From Hyphomonas beringensis (GTDB lineage: Bacteria > Pseudomonadota > Alphaproteobacteria > Caulobacterales > Hyphomonadaceae), in NCBI RefSeq assembly GCF_000682755.1, contig NZ_AWFF01000001.1, positions 124,001 to 188,000 of the forward strand: a stretch of DNA of 64,000 nt, written 5' to 3'. The translations under genes and the position numbers were made by a program. A model generated the notes under the pieces. That model ran no database searches. It worked only from the letters and a program-made list of their open reading frames with translations, and was not told the DNA's origin. This document shows, in pieces, positions 20,808 through 29,186 of the stretch. How positions within the stretch are numbered: position 1 is the first letter of the stretch; every line of letters begins with the position of its first letter.

Positions 20808-20866
20808 AGGTCTCTTGAAGACCTGCAGGCAAATCTGCGCCGCTTGCAGAACGGCGCGTTAACCAT
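20808..20866 (-). promoter_or_regulatory. Control region of the Tad operon
   Basis: Two motifs lie upstream of cpaB. A perfect palindrome with arms AGGTCT/AGACCT and a 5-base spacer spans 20808-20824. TTAACCAT at 20859-20866 equals the CtrA half-site motif described in Caulobacter, where CtrA controls pilus genes. Both are about 65-125 bases before the cpaB start. Regulator identity is inferred, and the first dyad could instead form a weak hairpin after the upstream dehydratase gene. Confidence 0.35.
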
Positions 20867-20921
20867 ACTGAAAGGTCCAAAACCACGGAGTTAACCCGGC
20901 CTGCGCAATACCGCATACACC

Positions 20922-21911
20922 TTAAGGAGAAATTATACTCGCATAGGTTTCAGCATCAACATTGCCGCCCGTCGCCATAATCCCGATGCGTTTGCCCTTC
21001 ATTCCCTCGGGAACACCGCGCAAGACGGCCGCCAGGGCCGCCGCTCCGCCGGGCTCAACCACGATCTTCAGATAGCGGAAGGCCAGACGCATGGCCTCAC
21101 GCACTTCATCGTCAGAAACAACCATACCGCCCGCGAACAGACGTTTACCAAGCGCGTAAGTATATTTCTCGCCTGGTGACGGCGTCAGGATCGCATCGCA
21201 GATAGACCGCGTGCCCGGCGCATTGTGGCAAAGCTCTCCACTCGCCAGAGAGCGCGCCCAGTCATCATGGCCTTCCGGCTCAGCTGTCCAGATGGACGTT
21301 TCCGGAGAGAGGCCTTCCATGGCAAGCGCAATGCCGCTCGTCAGGCCGCCACCGCCTGCGCAACAGACGAGATGGTCCAGCGGCCCGCCCAGCGCTTCGG
21401 CCTGCCGCGCGAATTCCATGCCGGCTGTGCCCTGCCCTGCAATAATGTGCGGGTCATCATAACTCGGCACCAGCACCGCGCCGCGTTCCGCCGCAATGCG
21501 CTCGGATATTTCTTCCCGGCTTTCAGAGTTGCGATCATACAGATGGACTTCGCCGCCATCGGCCTTGACGCCATCAACCTTGATCTGGGGGGCATCCTTC
21601 GGCATCACAATCAGCGCTGGCATACCCAGCAGCCGCGCCGCACGCGCAACGCCTTGCGCATGATTGCCGGAAGAGAACGCGACCACACCTGCCGTACGCT
21701 GACTATGGGGTATCTGTGATAACCGGTTCATGGCGCCGCGGATCTTGAAGCTACCCGTCACTTGCAGGCACTCTGCTTTGATCAAGACCGTCGCCCCTGC
21801 ACGCTCATCAAGCGCAGGGTGCGTCAGAACTGGGGTTTCACGCGCAACGCCGCGCACCCGGTTTTCGGCTGCGGCGACATCTTTGAATTCGGGAAGATCA
21901 GTTTGGGACAT
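20922..21911 (-). CDS. PLP-dependent threonine/serine dehydratase (or serine racemase)
   Basis: A 329-residue fold-type II PLP enzyme. The cofactor lysine is Lys56 in VTGSFKIRGA, and the phosphate-binding glycine loop is CAGGGGLTSG near 185. Threonine dehydratases of this family deaminate threonine to 2-oxobutyrate and serine to pyruvate; close relatives are serine racemases. The roughly 330-residue length without a C-terminal ACT regulatory domain argues for a catabolic or racemase-type enzyme rather than the feedback-controlled biosynthetic IlvA. It lies alone between the Tad operon and galU. The exact substrate cannot be fixed from sequence. Confidence 0.85.
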   Translation of the reverse strand: MSQTDLPEFKDVAAAENRVRGVARETPVLTHPALDERAGATVLIKAECLQVTGSFKIRGAMNRLSQIPHSQRTAGVVAFSSGNHAQGVARAARLLGMPALIVMPKDAPQIKVDGVKADGGEVHLYDRNSESREEISERIAAERGAVLVPSYDDPHIIAGQGTAGMEFARQAEALGGPLDHLVCCAGGGGLTSGIALAMEGLSPETSIWTAEPEGHDDWARSLASGELCHNAPGTRSICDAILTPSPGEKYTYALGKRLFAGGMVVSDDEVREAMRLAFRYLKIVVEPGGAAALAAVLRGVPEGMKGKRIGIMATGGNVDAETYASIISP

Positions 21912-21957
21912 GTGGTCGGATTAGCCACATTACCCCATCCTGAAAAGCCACAATGTG

Positions 21958-22830
21958 TTACAGATTGCTCGCATATTGCTTGACCAGAGATTTGGCCGCG
22001 TCGGCAATCTCTTCATTGTCGAGGGCGTGCGCCAGAACAGCTTCGAAATAGCCGGCCTTGGAGCCGCAATCATATTCCTTGCCGTCAAACTCGTAGGCAT
22101 AGAAATCCTGGCTTTCCATCTGGCGCGCCATGGCGTCGGTCAGCTGGATCTCACCACCTGCACCAGGGTCCTGGTCTTCCAGAAGGCCAAACACTTCCGG
22201 CTGCAGAATATAGCGACCTGTGATCTTGAGATTGGATGGCGCGCTCTCGACCGGTGGCTTCTCAACCATGCCTGACATCTTGATCAGACGACCGTCACGA
22301 GAGACCGGCGCAATCACGCCATAAGACGAGACGCGTTCCATCGGCACCGGGTCCACGGCGACGATATTGCCGCCTACCTTGTTGTAGGCTTCCACCATCT
22401 GGGCGAGGCCGGAAGGCTGTGCCTTGACGATCACGTCCGGCAGAAGAATGGCGAATGGCTCATTGCCGATAATGTCCCGCGCGCACCAGACGGCATGCCC
22501 AAGCCCCAACGGAGACTGCTGGCGTACAAAGCTGGCAGCACCTGCTGGCAGAGTGGTTGCGCGCACCTGCTCCAGAATGGCGTCCTTGCCCTTCTTCTCC
22601 AGCGCGACTTCCAGCTCGTAAGGAATATCGAAATAGTCCTCGATCGCGCCTTTGTTGCGGCCCGTCACGAAGACAATGTGCTCGATCCCGGCTTCCAGGG
22701 CTTCGTCCACGACATACTGCAAGGCCGGACGGTCGACGACCGGCAACAGCTCTTTCGGGATGGCTTTCGTGGCCGGAAGAACTCGGGTTCCGAATCCGGC
22801 AACCGGAAGAACAGCTTTTCTTACACGCAT
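21958..22830 (-). CDS. galU: UTP-glucose-1-phosphate uridylyltransferase GalU
   Basis: A 290-residue nucleotidyltransferase that makes UDP-glucose from UTP and glucose-1-phosphate for envelope polysaccharides. The N-terminal signature KAVLPVAGFGTRVLPATKAIPKELLP binds the nucleotide. Further family motifs are VDRPALQYVVDEALEAGIEHIVFVTGRNK, GLGHAVWCARDIIGNEPFAILLPDV and GGEIQLTDAMARQM. AAGGAG precedes the ATG by about eleven bases. It is 46 bases upstream of the dehydratase gene on the same strand, so the two could be co-transcribed although the functions are unrelated. Confidence 0.95.
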   Translation of the reverse strand: MRVRKAVLPVAGFGTRVLPATKAIPKELLPVVDRPALQYVVDEALEAGIEHIVFVTGRNKGAIEDYFDIPYELEVALEKKGKDAILEQVRATTLPAGAASFVRQQSPLGLGHAVWCARDIIGNEPFAILLPDVIVKAQPSGLAQMVEAYNKVGGNIVAVDPVPMERVSSYGVIAPVSRDGRLIKMSGMVEKPPVESAPSNLKITGRYILQPEVFGLLEDQDPGAGGEIQLTDAMARQMESQDFYAYEFDGKEYDCGSKAGYFEAVLAHALDNEEIADAAKSLVKQYASNL

Positions 22831-22942
22831 GGGGCAAAGGCTCCTTGAGACGGAATAGGCGAGTGATGTCTCTGAAGTTTAGGGTTAAATCGGGTGAAGG
22901 CCAGTTATGGCCCTTTATCTGTCAGAATTGGTCGGCGGATGC

Positions 22943-23209
22943 CTAAATCCAACCCAAGCTGTAGACGCTCAGAGCAGCAACGCTCATCGCCAGGCACAGA
23001 ATGAGAATGGTTGAGAGTGAACTGCGAATGCTTGGCCCTTTCGGGACCGCAAGCTCTTCAGCGATACGGGCTTGAAGATAACGTGCCGGGGACTTTCCAT
23101 GAGCGCTGGCATCAAATGTCTGCTCTGGAGCGGCCCGGCTGTTCTCGCCTGTATTTTCCGCTACGAATCCATCTTCGTGCAATTCGGGTTTGGGGTTTGG
23201 CAAAGCCAT
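22943..23209 (-). CDS. Small C-terminally anchored membrane protein, unknown function
   Basis: An 88-residue protein of no recognised family. Residues 1-60 are polar and Pro/Glu/Ala-rich. Residues 62-86 form one hydrophobic helix (LSTILILCLAMSVAALSVYSL), which leaves almost no C-terminal tail, so it resembles a tail-anchored membrane protein with a cytoplasmic N-terminus. GGAG lies nine bases before the ATG. Two adjacent GANTC sites (23286-23295) lie about 80 bases upstream. Coding status is inferred from the ribosome site and the sharp polar-to-hydrophobic switch. Confidence 0.55.
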   Translation of the reverse strand: MALPNPKPELHEDGFVAENTGENSRAAPEQTFDASAHGKSPARYLQARIAEELAVPKGPSIRSSLSTILILCLAMSVAALSVYSLGWI

Positions 23210-23341
23210 AAATCAAGTCTCCGAAAGGTCTACGGAACTTGTCTCACAAGAGGCCTAATCTTTACCTAACATAATCTGTGGGACTGATTCGATTCGGCGG
23301 CTCAGCCCCACTTTTTATAGTTTTGATTATTCTACGAAGGT

Positions 23342-24109
23342 CTAGAGGGGTGACAGGCTGTGCCCGCCATCCACAACAAGGGTCGCCCCCGTCATATAGC
23401 TGCCCTCATCAGACGCCAGCAGCAGCAACGGCCCCGTCAGTTCCTTGTATTCCCCGAAGCGGCGCATCACGACGCGCTTGCGCATCTTCTCGCCATACTC
23501 GGAATCCAGGAATTCATCATTGATGGCTGTCTTGAAATAGCCGGGGGCAATGGCGTTTACGCGAATGCCATAGCGCGCTGATTCCACCGCCATGTTGCGC
23601 GTAAGATGGTCAACAGCCGCCTTCGAGGCCGCATAGGCGGAAATCATCTGCGACGTGCCCAGCCCGGTGATCGACGCAATGTTGATGATCGAGCCGCCCT
23701 GGCCCGCATCCATCAGGGCCTTAGTGCCATGCTTCGCCACGCGCCACACGCCGGTGAGGTTCGTGTCGATGACGGTGTTCCAGTCTTTCTCCTCCATCTC
23801 CCAGTACCAGCCTTCGCGCGACATGCCGGAATTGTTCACGACAATGTCGCAAGGATGGCCCAGCGCTTCCTTTACTTCGGCGAACGCACCCGAAACGCTA
23901 TCTTCGGATGTAACATCCATGGCGACCGGCAGGGCCTTGCCACCCTTCTTCTCGATCTCTGCCGCAACCTCTTCCAGCTTCTCCAGACGGCGCGCAGCGA
24001 GGACAACTTGGGCGCCAGCCTCGGCCAAAACTCCGGCAAAATGTCGACCGAGCCCACTGGACGCCCCGGTAACCAAAGCCGTCTTTTTAGATAAACTGAA
24101 CAATCTCAT
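23342..24109 (-). CDS. SDR-family NAD(P)-dependent oxidoreductase
   Basis: A 255-residue classical short-chain dehydrogenase. The cofactor motif TGASSGLG spans 14-21, NNSG appears in IVVNNSGMSREG, and the catalytic set is Ser in INIASITG and Tyr/Lys in SAYAASKAAVDHL. The C-terminal segment EGSYMTGATLVVDGGHSL is typical of alcohol or 3-oxoacyl reductases. The substrate is unknown. The start is uncertain: ATG at 24109 gives the usual SDR beginning but its GGAGG is only two to three bases away, while a TTG at 24145 has AGAGGA at a normal distance. It is divergent from pntAA. Confidence 0.85.
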   Translation of the reverse strand: MRLFSLSKKTALVTGASSGLGRHFAGVLAEAGAQVVLAARRLEKLEEVAAEIEKKGGKALPVAMDVTSEDSVSGAFAEVKEALGHPCDIVVNNSGMSREGWYWEMEEKDWNTVIDTNLTGVWRVAKHGTKALMDAGQGGSIINIASITGLGTSQMISAYAASKAAVDHLTRNMAVESARYGIRVNAIAPGYFKTAINDEFLDSEYGEKMRKRVVMRRFGEYKELTGPLLLLASDEGSYMTGATLVVDGGHSLSPL

Positions 24110-24168
24110 GCCCTCCGAATAAAAAATATTAGTTGTGTGCCGCAAGAATTTTCCTCTATCCCAGACAT

Positions 24169-25290
24169 ATGAAAATATCTGTTCTGAGGGAGAGGCGATC
24201 TGGTGAGACCCGTGTGGCGGCTACACCAGAAACCGTCAAGAAGCTGGTGGCCAATGGCCACTCGATTACAATTGAGTCCGGCGCGGGCACTATCGCAGGT
24301 TTCCCTGACGATAGCTTTTCTGAAGTCGGCGCGACCATAGCGAAGGATGCCGCGTCGGCTGCATCCGGTGCCGACATCGTCTTCAAGGTGCGTGCACCCG
24401 AAGCCGATGAAATGGCTACGCTGCCGGAAGGCGTCGCGCTGATCGCCCTGATGGAGCCATCAAGTCTGGACGCTGCGCCGCTGAATGCGAGGAAGATTGC
24501 GGCCCTGTCCATGGAATTCACGCCACGCATCACGCGAGCCCAAAGCATGGATGCCCTGTCATCCCAGTCAAACCTGGCCGGTTACCGCGCCGTGATCGAA
24601 GGCGCGCAGATCTATGGCCGGGCCATGCCGATGATGATGACCGCCGCAGGCACCATCGCCCCGGCCAAAGTCTTCGTCATGGGCGCAGGTGTTGCCGGTC
24701 TTCAGGCCATCGCAACCGCTCGCCGTCTGGGCGCAGTTGTGACCGCCACGGATGTGCGCCCCGCCGCCAAGGAACAAGTCGCCTCGCTGGGCGCAAAGTT
24801 CATCGCGGTAGAGGATGAAGAGTTCAAGGCCGCCGAAACGGCTGGCGGCTATGCCAAGGAAATGTCGAAAGAGTATCAGGCAAAACAAGCCGAACTGACC
24901 GCAAACCATATTGCCAAACAAGACATCGTCGTCACCACGGCCCTGATTCCGGGCCGTCCGGCCCCGGTGCTCGTGTCGGAAGACATGGTGAAAACCATGA
25001 AGCCCGGCGCAGTTATCGTCGATATGGCCGTCAGCCAGGGCGGCAATTGTCCGCTGTCCGAGCCGGATCGGGTTGTTGACGTGAACGGCGTGAAAGTGGC
25101 CGGTTTCTCGAACCTGCCCGCGCGTCTGCCCGCAGATGCCTCATCACTGTTTGCAAAGAATCTGCTCGCCTTCCTGCCGCTCGTAACGGCCGAGGATGGC
25201 AGCCTCAATCTCGACACCGAAGACGAAATCGTCACCGCCATGCTCCTGACCAAGGGCGGCGAGACGGTGAACGAAAGGATCAAATCATGA
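24169..25290 (+). CDS. pntAA: NAD(P) transhydrogenase subunit alpha, part 1 (NAD-binding domain I)
   Basis: A 373-residue soluble subunit holding the NAD(H)-binding domain I of the proton-translocating transhydrogenase, which uses the proton gradient to reduce NADP+ with NADH. The family N-terminus [21 protein letters not shown] and the Rossmann segment [22 protein letters not shown] near 165 are clear, as is [18 protein letters not shown] near 285. The ATG at 24169 is preferred to a TTG twelve codons upstream because it gives the conserved beginning. Splitting of the alpha subunit into PntAA and PntAB is typical of alphaproteobacteria. The stop overlaps pntAB by ATGA. Confidence 0.95.
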   Translation: MKISVLRERRSGETRVAATPETVKKLVANGHSITIESGAGTIAGFPDDSFSEVGATIAKDAASAASGADIVFKVRAPEADEMATLPEGVALIALMEPSSLDAAPLNARKIAALSMEFTPRITRAQSMDALSSQSNLAGYRAVIEGAQIYGRAMPMMMTAAGTIAPAKVFVMGAGVAGLQAIATARRLGAVVTATDVRPAAKEQVASLGAKFIAVEDEEFKAAETAGGYAKEMSKEYQAKQAELTANHIAKQDIVVTTALIPGRPAPVLVSEDMVKTMKPGAVIVDMAVSQGGNCPLSEPDRVVDVNGVKVAGFSNLPARLPADASSLFAKNLLAFLPLVTAEDGSLNLDTEDEIVTAMLLTKGGETVNERIKS

Positions 25291-25652
25291 AGCGCGCACT
25301 CCTGACGCTTGCCGCGGCCAGCTTTGCGCTGCCCGCGTTCGCTGATGCCGGCGGCATCAACTCCACTGTATTGCTTGCGGCCCTTTTCGCCATGGCCTGC
25401 TTCGTCGGCTATTATGTCGTCTGGAGCGTAACTCCGGCCCTGCATACTCCGCTAATGGCTGTGACCAACGCCATCTCCTCCGTCATCATCGTTGGCGCGC
25501 TGGTTGCCACGGCAACGCTCGGCCTCACCTCTGACAATTGGGTCTCCAAGATCCTCGGCACGGTCGCCGTGATTCTCGCCAGCGTGAACATTTTCGGCGG
25601 CTTCCTCGTCACCCAGCGCATGCTGGCCATGTACAAGAAGAAGGGGGACTAA
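25287..25652 (+). CDS. pntAB: NAD(P) transhydrogenase subunit alpha, part 2 (membrane)
   Basis: A 121-residue membrane subunit carrying the alpha-derived helices of domain II of the transhydrogenase proton channel. A hydrophobic leader-like N-terminus ([19 protein letters not shown]) is followed by three helices, with the conserved [23 protein letters not shown] and [20 protein letters not shown]. It sits between pntAA (four-base overlap) and pntB (three-base gap), so the three parts are clearly one operon producing the complex. Confidence 0.94.
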   Translation: MKRALLTLAAASFALPAFADAGGINSTVLLAALFAMACFVGYYVVWSVTPALHTPLMAVTNAISSVIIVGALVATATLGLTSDNWVSKILGTVAVILASVNIFGGFLVTQRMLAMYKKKGD

Positions 25653-25655
25653 GCC

Positions 25656-27074
25656 GTGGACAGTTTTCACTCTACCTGGGCGCCGCTGCTCTATCTCGTC
25701 GCCGGTATCCTCTTCATCCTGGCCCTGCGCGGTCTCTCCAGCCCGGCGACAAGCCGCAAGGGTAATCGCAATGGGATGATCGGCATGGGCATCGCGGTCG
25801 CCACGACCCTCGCCCTGCTCTGGAACGAACTCGACGTCACAACCTGGGGGCTGATCCTCGGCGGTGTCGCAATTGGTGGCACCATTGGCGCCATCATCGC
25901 ACGTCGTATTCCAATGACGGCCATGCCGCAGCTGGTTGCAGCCTTCCACAGCCTCGTCGGCCTCGCCGCCGTTCTTGTGGCCGCCGCCGCGCTCTACTCG
26001 CCCGTTCAGTTCAGCATCATGGGTGCCGAAGGCATCAAGATGGCTTCCCTGATCGAGCTTGGTCTCGGCTCCGCCATTGGTGCGTTGACCTTTACGGGCT
26101 CGGTCATCGCGTTTGCCAAACTGAACGGCAACATGTCCGGCGCGCCCATCATGCTGCCGGCACGTCACATTCTGAACATCCTGATCGCTGGCGGCATCAT
26201 TGCCCTTCTGGTTGTCCTGATTCAGACAGGCGGCACGGCTCAATGGGCCTTCTGGGGGCTGACCGTTCTTGCCCTGATCCTGGGCATCACGCTGATCATC
26301 CCGATTGGCGGCGCGGACATGCCGGTCGTCGTGTCGATGCTGAACTCCTATTCCGGCTGGGCGGCTGCCGCTCTCGGCTTCACGCTCGGCAATTTCGCGC
26401 TGATTATCACAGGTGCCCTTGTTGGCTCGTCCGGTGCGATCCTGTCCTACATCATGTGTAAGGGCATGAACCGCAGCTTCATCTCGGTGATCCTTGGCGG
26501 CTTTGGTGGTGACGACACCGCAACGGCGGATGCGGGTGCACAAGCAGATCGTCCATTCAAGCGTGGTTCAGCCGAAGACGCAGCCTTCATCATGAAGAAT
26601 GCCTCCAAGGTGATCATCGTGCCGGGCTACGGCATGGCGGTGGCTCAGGCCCAGCACGCCCTGAAAGAGATGTGCGACAAGCTGAAGGAAGAAGGCGTCG
26701 AAGTGAAATACGCCATCCACCCTGTTGCGGGCCGGATGCCGGGTCACATGAACGTCCTGCTGGCTGAGGCTCAAGTGCCTTATGATGAAGTCTTCGAACT
26801 GGAAGACATCAACTCAGACTTCCGCAATTCTGAAGTTGCCTTCGTCATCGGCGCCAATGATGTGACCAACCCGGCCGCAAAGACAGACACCACCTCACCG
26901 ATCTATGGCATGCCGGTTCTGGATGTTGAGAATGCCGGGACGGTTCTGTTCATCAAACGCTCTATGGGGTCCGGATATGCGGGCATCCAGAATGAGCTTT
27001 TCTTCCGCGACAACACGATGATGCTGCTCGCAGATGCGAAGAAGATGGTCGAGGATATCGTGAAAAATCTCTAG
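25656..27074 (+). CDS. pntB: NAD(P) transhydrogenase subunit beta
   Basis: A 472-residue subunit combining the remaining membrane helices of domain II (about 1-270) with the NADP(H)-binding domain III (about 290-472). Conserved features are PMTAMPQLVAAFHSLVGLAAV, SVIAFAKLNGNMSGAPI, IPIGGADMPVVVSMLNSYSGWAAAA and, in domain III, VIIVPGYGMAVAQAQHAL, HPVAGRMPGHMNVLLAEA and FVIGANDVTNPAA. The start is GTG at 25656. The stop TAG lies in CTAG (27071-27074), shared with the stop of the opposing folK, so no terminator separates them. Confidence 0.96.
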   Translation: MDSFHSTWAPLLYLVAGILFILALRGLSSPATSRKGNRNGMIGMGIAVATTLALLWNELDVTTWGLILGGVAIGGTIGAIIARRIPMTAMPQLVAAFHSLVGLAAVLVAAAALYSPVQFSIMGAEGIKMASLIELGLGSAIGALTFTGSVIAFAKLNGNMSGAPIMLPARHILNILIAGGIIALLVVLIQTGGTAQWAFWGLTVLALILGITLIIPIGGADMPVVVSMLNSYSGWAAAALGFTLGNFALIITGALVGSSGAILSYIMCKGMNRSFISVILGGFGGDDTATADAGAQADRPFKRGSAEDAAFIMKNASKVIIVPGYGMAVAQAQHALKEMCDKLKEEGVEVKYAIHPVAGRMPGHMNVLLAEAQVPYDEVFELEDINSDFRNSEVAFVIGANDVTNPAAKTDTTSPIYGMPVLDVENAGTVLFIKRSMGSGYAGIQNELFFRDNTMMLLADAKKMVEDIVKNL

Positions 27075-27595
27075 CGAGTACGCAGCGACGCGAATTGCCG
27101 TGTCGCTGCCTCGTCCAGTTCACACATTTGGTCGGCCGCCTTCTCTCTGAGGGCGGCCGTCATGCTTTTGATGGCCTGCGATCCAATCTTCCAGTCCGGC
27201 ACCAGTTCACTCAGGGGTTCCAGCACGAAGCGCCGCTCGGCAATGCGCGGATGCGGGATCACCAGGGTCTCCGTATCCACCTCAACGCCCGGCATCAGCA
27301 AAATGTCGACATCCATCTCCCTCGGGCCCCAGCGCATACGCGCCTGACGGCCAAGCTTTGCCTCTACCGCCTTGCACGCCGACAGCAGATCGGCAGGCTC
27401 CAGATCCGTATTGATCAGAAGGCAGAGGTTTAGAAAGTCTGGCTGATCCGCAACGCCCCAGGGCGCACTTCGATAGAGACGCGAGACAGAGCCAAGCGTG
27501 ACACCAGGCGTCGCCGCAAGCAAGTCGACCGCTCGCGCCAGAGCGGCTTCCCGGTCCCCGAGATTTGTCCCGAGACCGAGCGCAGCCTCAGCCAT
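27071..27595 (-). CDS. folK: 2-amino-4-hydroxy-6-hydroxymethyldihydropteridine diphosphokinase FolK
   Basis: A 174-residue pyrophosphokinase that activates 6-hydroxymethyl-7,8-dihydropterin with ATP, the step before FolP in folate synthesis. Visible signatures are ALGLGTNLGDREAAL at the N-terminus, SRLYRSAPWGVADQPDFLN near 39-57 and WGPREMDVDILLM near 90-102, with catalytic aspartates, followed by IPHPRIAERRFVLEPL. The ATG at 27595 overlaps the folB end by eight bases and gives the normal N-terminus; an in-frame start ten codons upstream would overlap folB more. It is the last gene of the folP-folB-folK operon. Confidence 0.93.
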   Translation of the reverse strand: MAEAALGLGTNLGDREAALARAVDLLAATPGVTLGSVSRLYRSAPWGVADQPDFLNLCLLINTDLEPADLLSACKAVEAKLGRQARMRWGPREMDVDILLMPGVEVDTETLVIPHPRIAERRFVLEPLSELVPDWKIGSQAIKSMTAALREKAADQMCELDEAATRQFASLRTR

Positions 27596-27953
27596 TGCGC
27601 GACCGTGTGATGGCAACGCCGACATGGTCCACCAGATGGCGGATCGGGGCGGAAGGTTTGCGAACCGTAACGGTCACTTCCTCGACAATCTCCCATTTCT
27701 CCAGAATGGCGGACGCAATCCGCTCGGCAAAGGTCTCGATGAGATTGAACACGGTCTTGCCGGACAGCTCCTCTGCCAGATCACAGACCTCCCCATAATG
27801 GACGGTCTCTTCCATCAGGTCGGTGGAGGTGGCCGGCTCTGCAAGGCGGCAGTCGATGTCGATGAAGAATTTCTGGCCGAGCGATTTCTCGGCGGTGTGA
27901 ACACCGTGAAAGCCATGCAGGCAAAGGTTCGTTACAAAAATACGGTCGGTCAA
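27588..27953 (-). CDS. folB: Dihydroneopterin aldolase FolB
   Basis: A 121-residue enzyme of the tunnelling fold that cleaves dihydroneopterin to 6-hydroxymethyl-dihydropterin and glycolaldehyde in folate synthesis. It shows the family pattern LHGFHGVHTAEKSLGQKFFIDIDC, then DLMEETVHYGEVCDLAEEL, NLIETFAERIASAIL and a C-terminal TVTVRKPSAPI. The start is TTG at 27953, overlapping the folP stop as TTGA, which implies coupled translation. Catalytic Glu and Lys positions of the family appear present. Confidence 0.92.
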   Translation of the reverse strand: MTDRIFVTNLCLHGFHGVHTAEKSLGQKFFIDIDCRLAEPATSTDLMEETVHYGEVCDLAEELSGKTVFNLIETFAERIASAILEKWEIVEEVTVTVRKPSAPIRHLVDHVGVAITRSRNG

Positions 27954-28786
27954 CGGGCACTCCCAATAGACTGGATCATGTCGAGCGCCTCACGGTGCTC
28001 AGCCACATCATGGACGCGGAGGATTGCAGCGCCGCGTTGTACGCTGTCGAGATTGGCGGCAAGCGTGCCGATCAGGCGGTCTTCCACAGGCTTGCCGGTC
28101 AGGCGCCCGATAAAGGATTTTCGCGACACGCCAACCAGAACCGGGCAGCCCGTCTCCACCAACGCATCAAGATGCGCCAGCACACCAAAATTCTGCTCAT
28201 ATGTCTTGCCGAAACCGACGCCGGGATCGAGCAGGATATGCTTGCGGGGTATGCCAGCCTGCCTGGCCATGTCGAAGGTGCGCCCGAAGAAATCCATCAT
28301 GTCCTGACGCAGGTCTATGTCTGCATCCGCCTCGCCTCGATTATAGGTGATGCAAACGAGGCTTTCGGTTTCGGCCACAGTATCGGCCATGCCCTCATCG
28401 CGCGTCATGCCCCACACATCATTGACGATGACCGCGCCAGCCTTTGCTGCGCGCCGGGCAATCTCTGCCTTGTAGGTATCGATGGAAACCGGAAGCCCGT
28501 CCTGTGAGGTCAGGCTGGCAATGGGCCCGGCCACACGTGCCCATTCGTCTTCCAGACTGACGGCCTCTCCGCCAGGACGTGTGGACTCTCCACCAATATC
28601 CAGAATGTCAGCGCCCTGCTGCGCCATCTCGGCGGCATGGGTCAGGGCTGTGGCGAGGGAATCGTGCTGTCCGCCATCAGAAAAGGAATCCGGCGTCACG
28701 TTCAGAATGCCCATGATGAGCGGCGTCTTACGGGAAAGACGGTCAAGCAAGCGCTCGCGCACCGCGATCCGGTCGGCCTTCTCCAT
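27950..28786 (-). CDS. folP: Dihydropteroate synthase FolP
   Basis: A 278-residue TIM-barrel enzyme that joins p-aminobenzoate to the activated pterin and is the sulfonamide target. Pterin and phosphate motifs are clear: MGILNVTPDSFSDGG near 25, GADILDIGGESTRPG near 58, and the C-terminal PVLVGVSRKSFIGRLTG. The frame is open 59 codons upstream, but the ATG at 28786 has AAAGGA seven bases before it and fits the family length. It is the first gene of the folate operon. Its promoter lies in a 400-base gap shared with a structured RNA; TATAAT on the minus strand at 28883-28888 is a candidate -10. Confidence 0.95.
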   Translation of the reverse strand: MEKADRIAVRERLLDRLSRKTPLIMGILNVTPDSFSDGGQHDSLATALTHAAEMAQQGADILDIGGESTRPGGEAVSLEDEWARVAGPIASLTSQDGLPVSIDTYKAEIARRAAKAGAVIVNDVWGMTRDEGMADTVAETESLVCITYNRGEADADIDLRQDMMDFFGRTFDMARQAGIPRKHILLDPGVGFGKTYEQNFGVLAHLDALVETGCPVLVGVSRKSFIGRLTGKPVEDRLIGTLAANLDSVQRGAAILRVHDVAEHREALDMIQSIGSAR

Positions 28787-28894
28787 CCGTGCATCCTTTC
28801 TGCGCTGAACCGTTAGCGCCTGCACGCGGCCGGAACAACTGGCAGACTGCCGCAATCCGACAAAGCTGGCCGGTTTTTCTGAATTATAACAAAG

Positions 28895-29115
28895 CCTGTG
28901 AGGATAGTTTTCCGACCCCTTGGTTGGCGGGCATATACTCAGGCCTGTCGCGGGCTTTGACATGGGCGCGCGGCGGGTCCGAAGCCTTGGGGGGCCTCCG
29001 TATCATCCTCCAGGCTTCACGCGGATGGACGTCGCCCATGTGCACAGGGGCGTATCATATCCACTCCAACCCATGAATTTGTTCCTGTCACACATGGAGC
29101 GCTGCTCCATCCGCA
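28895..29115 (+). ncRNA. Structured RNA candidate, 6S-like extended hairpin
   Basis: No gene is found here, but the sequence folds into one long imperfect hairpin. The nested stems, from outside in, are: TTGG/CCAA (28924-28927 with 29066-29069, extended by TGG/CCA), a CATATAC/GTAT-rich stretch, CCTGT/ACAGG (28944-28948 with 29044-29048), a perfect 9-base ACATGGGCG/CGCCCATGT (28960-28968 with 29033-29041), GTCC/GGAC and a perfect GAAGCCT/AGGCTTC (28981-28987 with 29012-29018). An asymmetric internal loop (11 bases left, 2 right) splits outer and inner stems, as in 6S RNA, which mimics an open promoter. A TATAAC element at 28885-28890 could be its -10. The plus strand is favoured because some pairs are G-U. 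Family identity is inferred. Confidence 0.5.
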
Positions 29116-29124
29116 AGGACCGAA

Positions 29125-29160
29125 ATACAAAAAACCGGACGGGCAAGGCCCGGTCCGGCT
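29125..29160 (-). terminator. Terminator of the 132-residue gene
   Basis: A GC-rich hairpin with arms CCGGACGGGC (29135-29144) and GCCCGGTCCGG (29148-29158), one bulged base, is followed on the minus strand by six U residues (29129-29134). It lies 26 bases after the stop of the gene at 29187 and could also stop plus-strand transcription of the structured RNA. Confidence 0.7.
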
Positions 29161-29186
29161 TTAAGTGCTGATCTGGAAGATCTGAT

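Noticed and set aside
25452-26543. Open frame of 363 codons opposite pntB
   Set aside because: Charged, low-complexity translation typical of an antisense frame; pntB itself has all family motifs.
28789-29076. Short plus-strand open frames in the folP-upstream gap
   Set aside because: They have no ribosome sites and cross a region whose base pairing points to structured RNA, so they are not called as genes.
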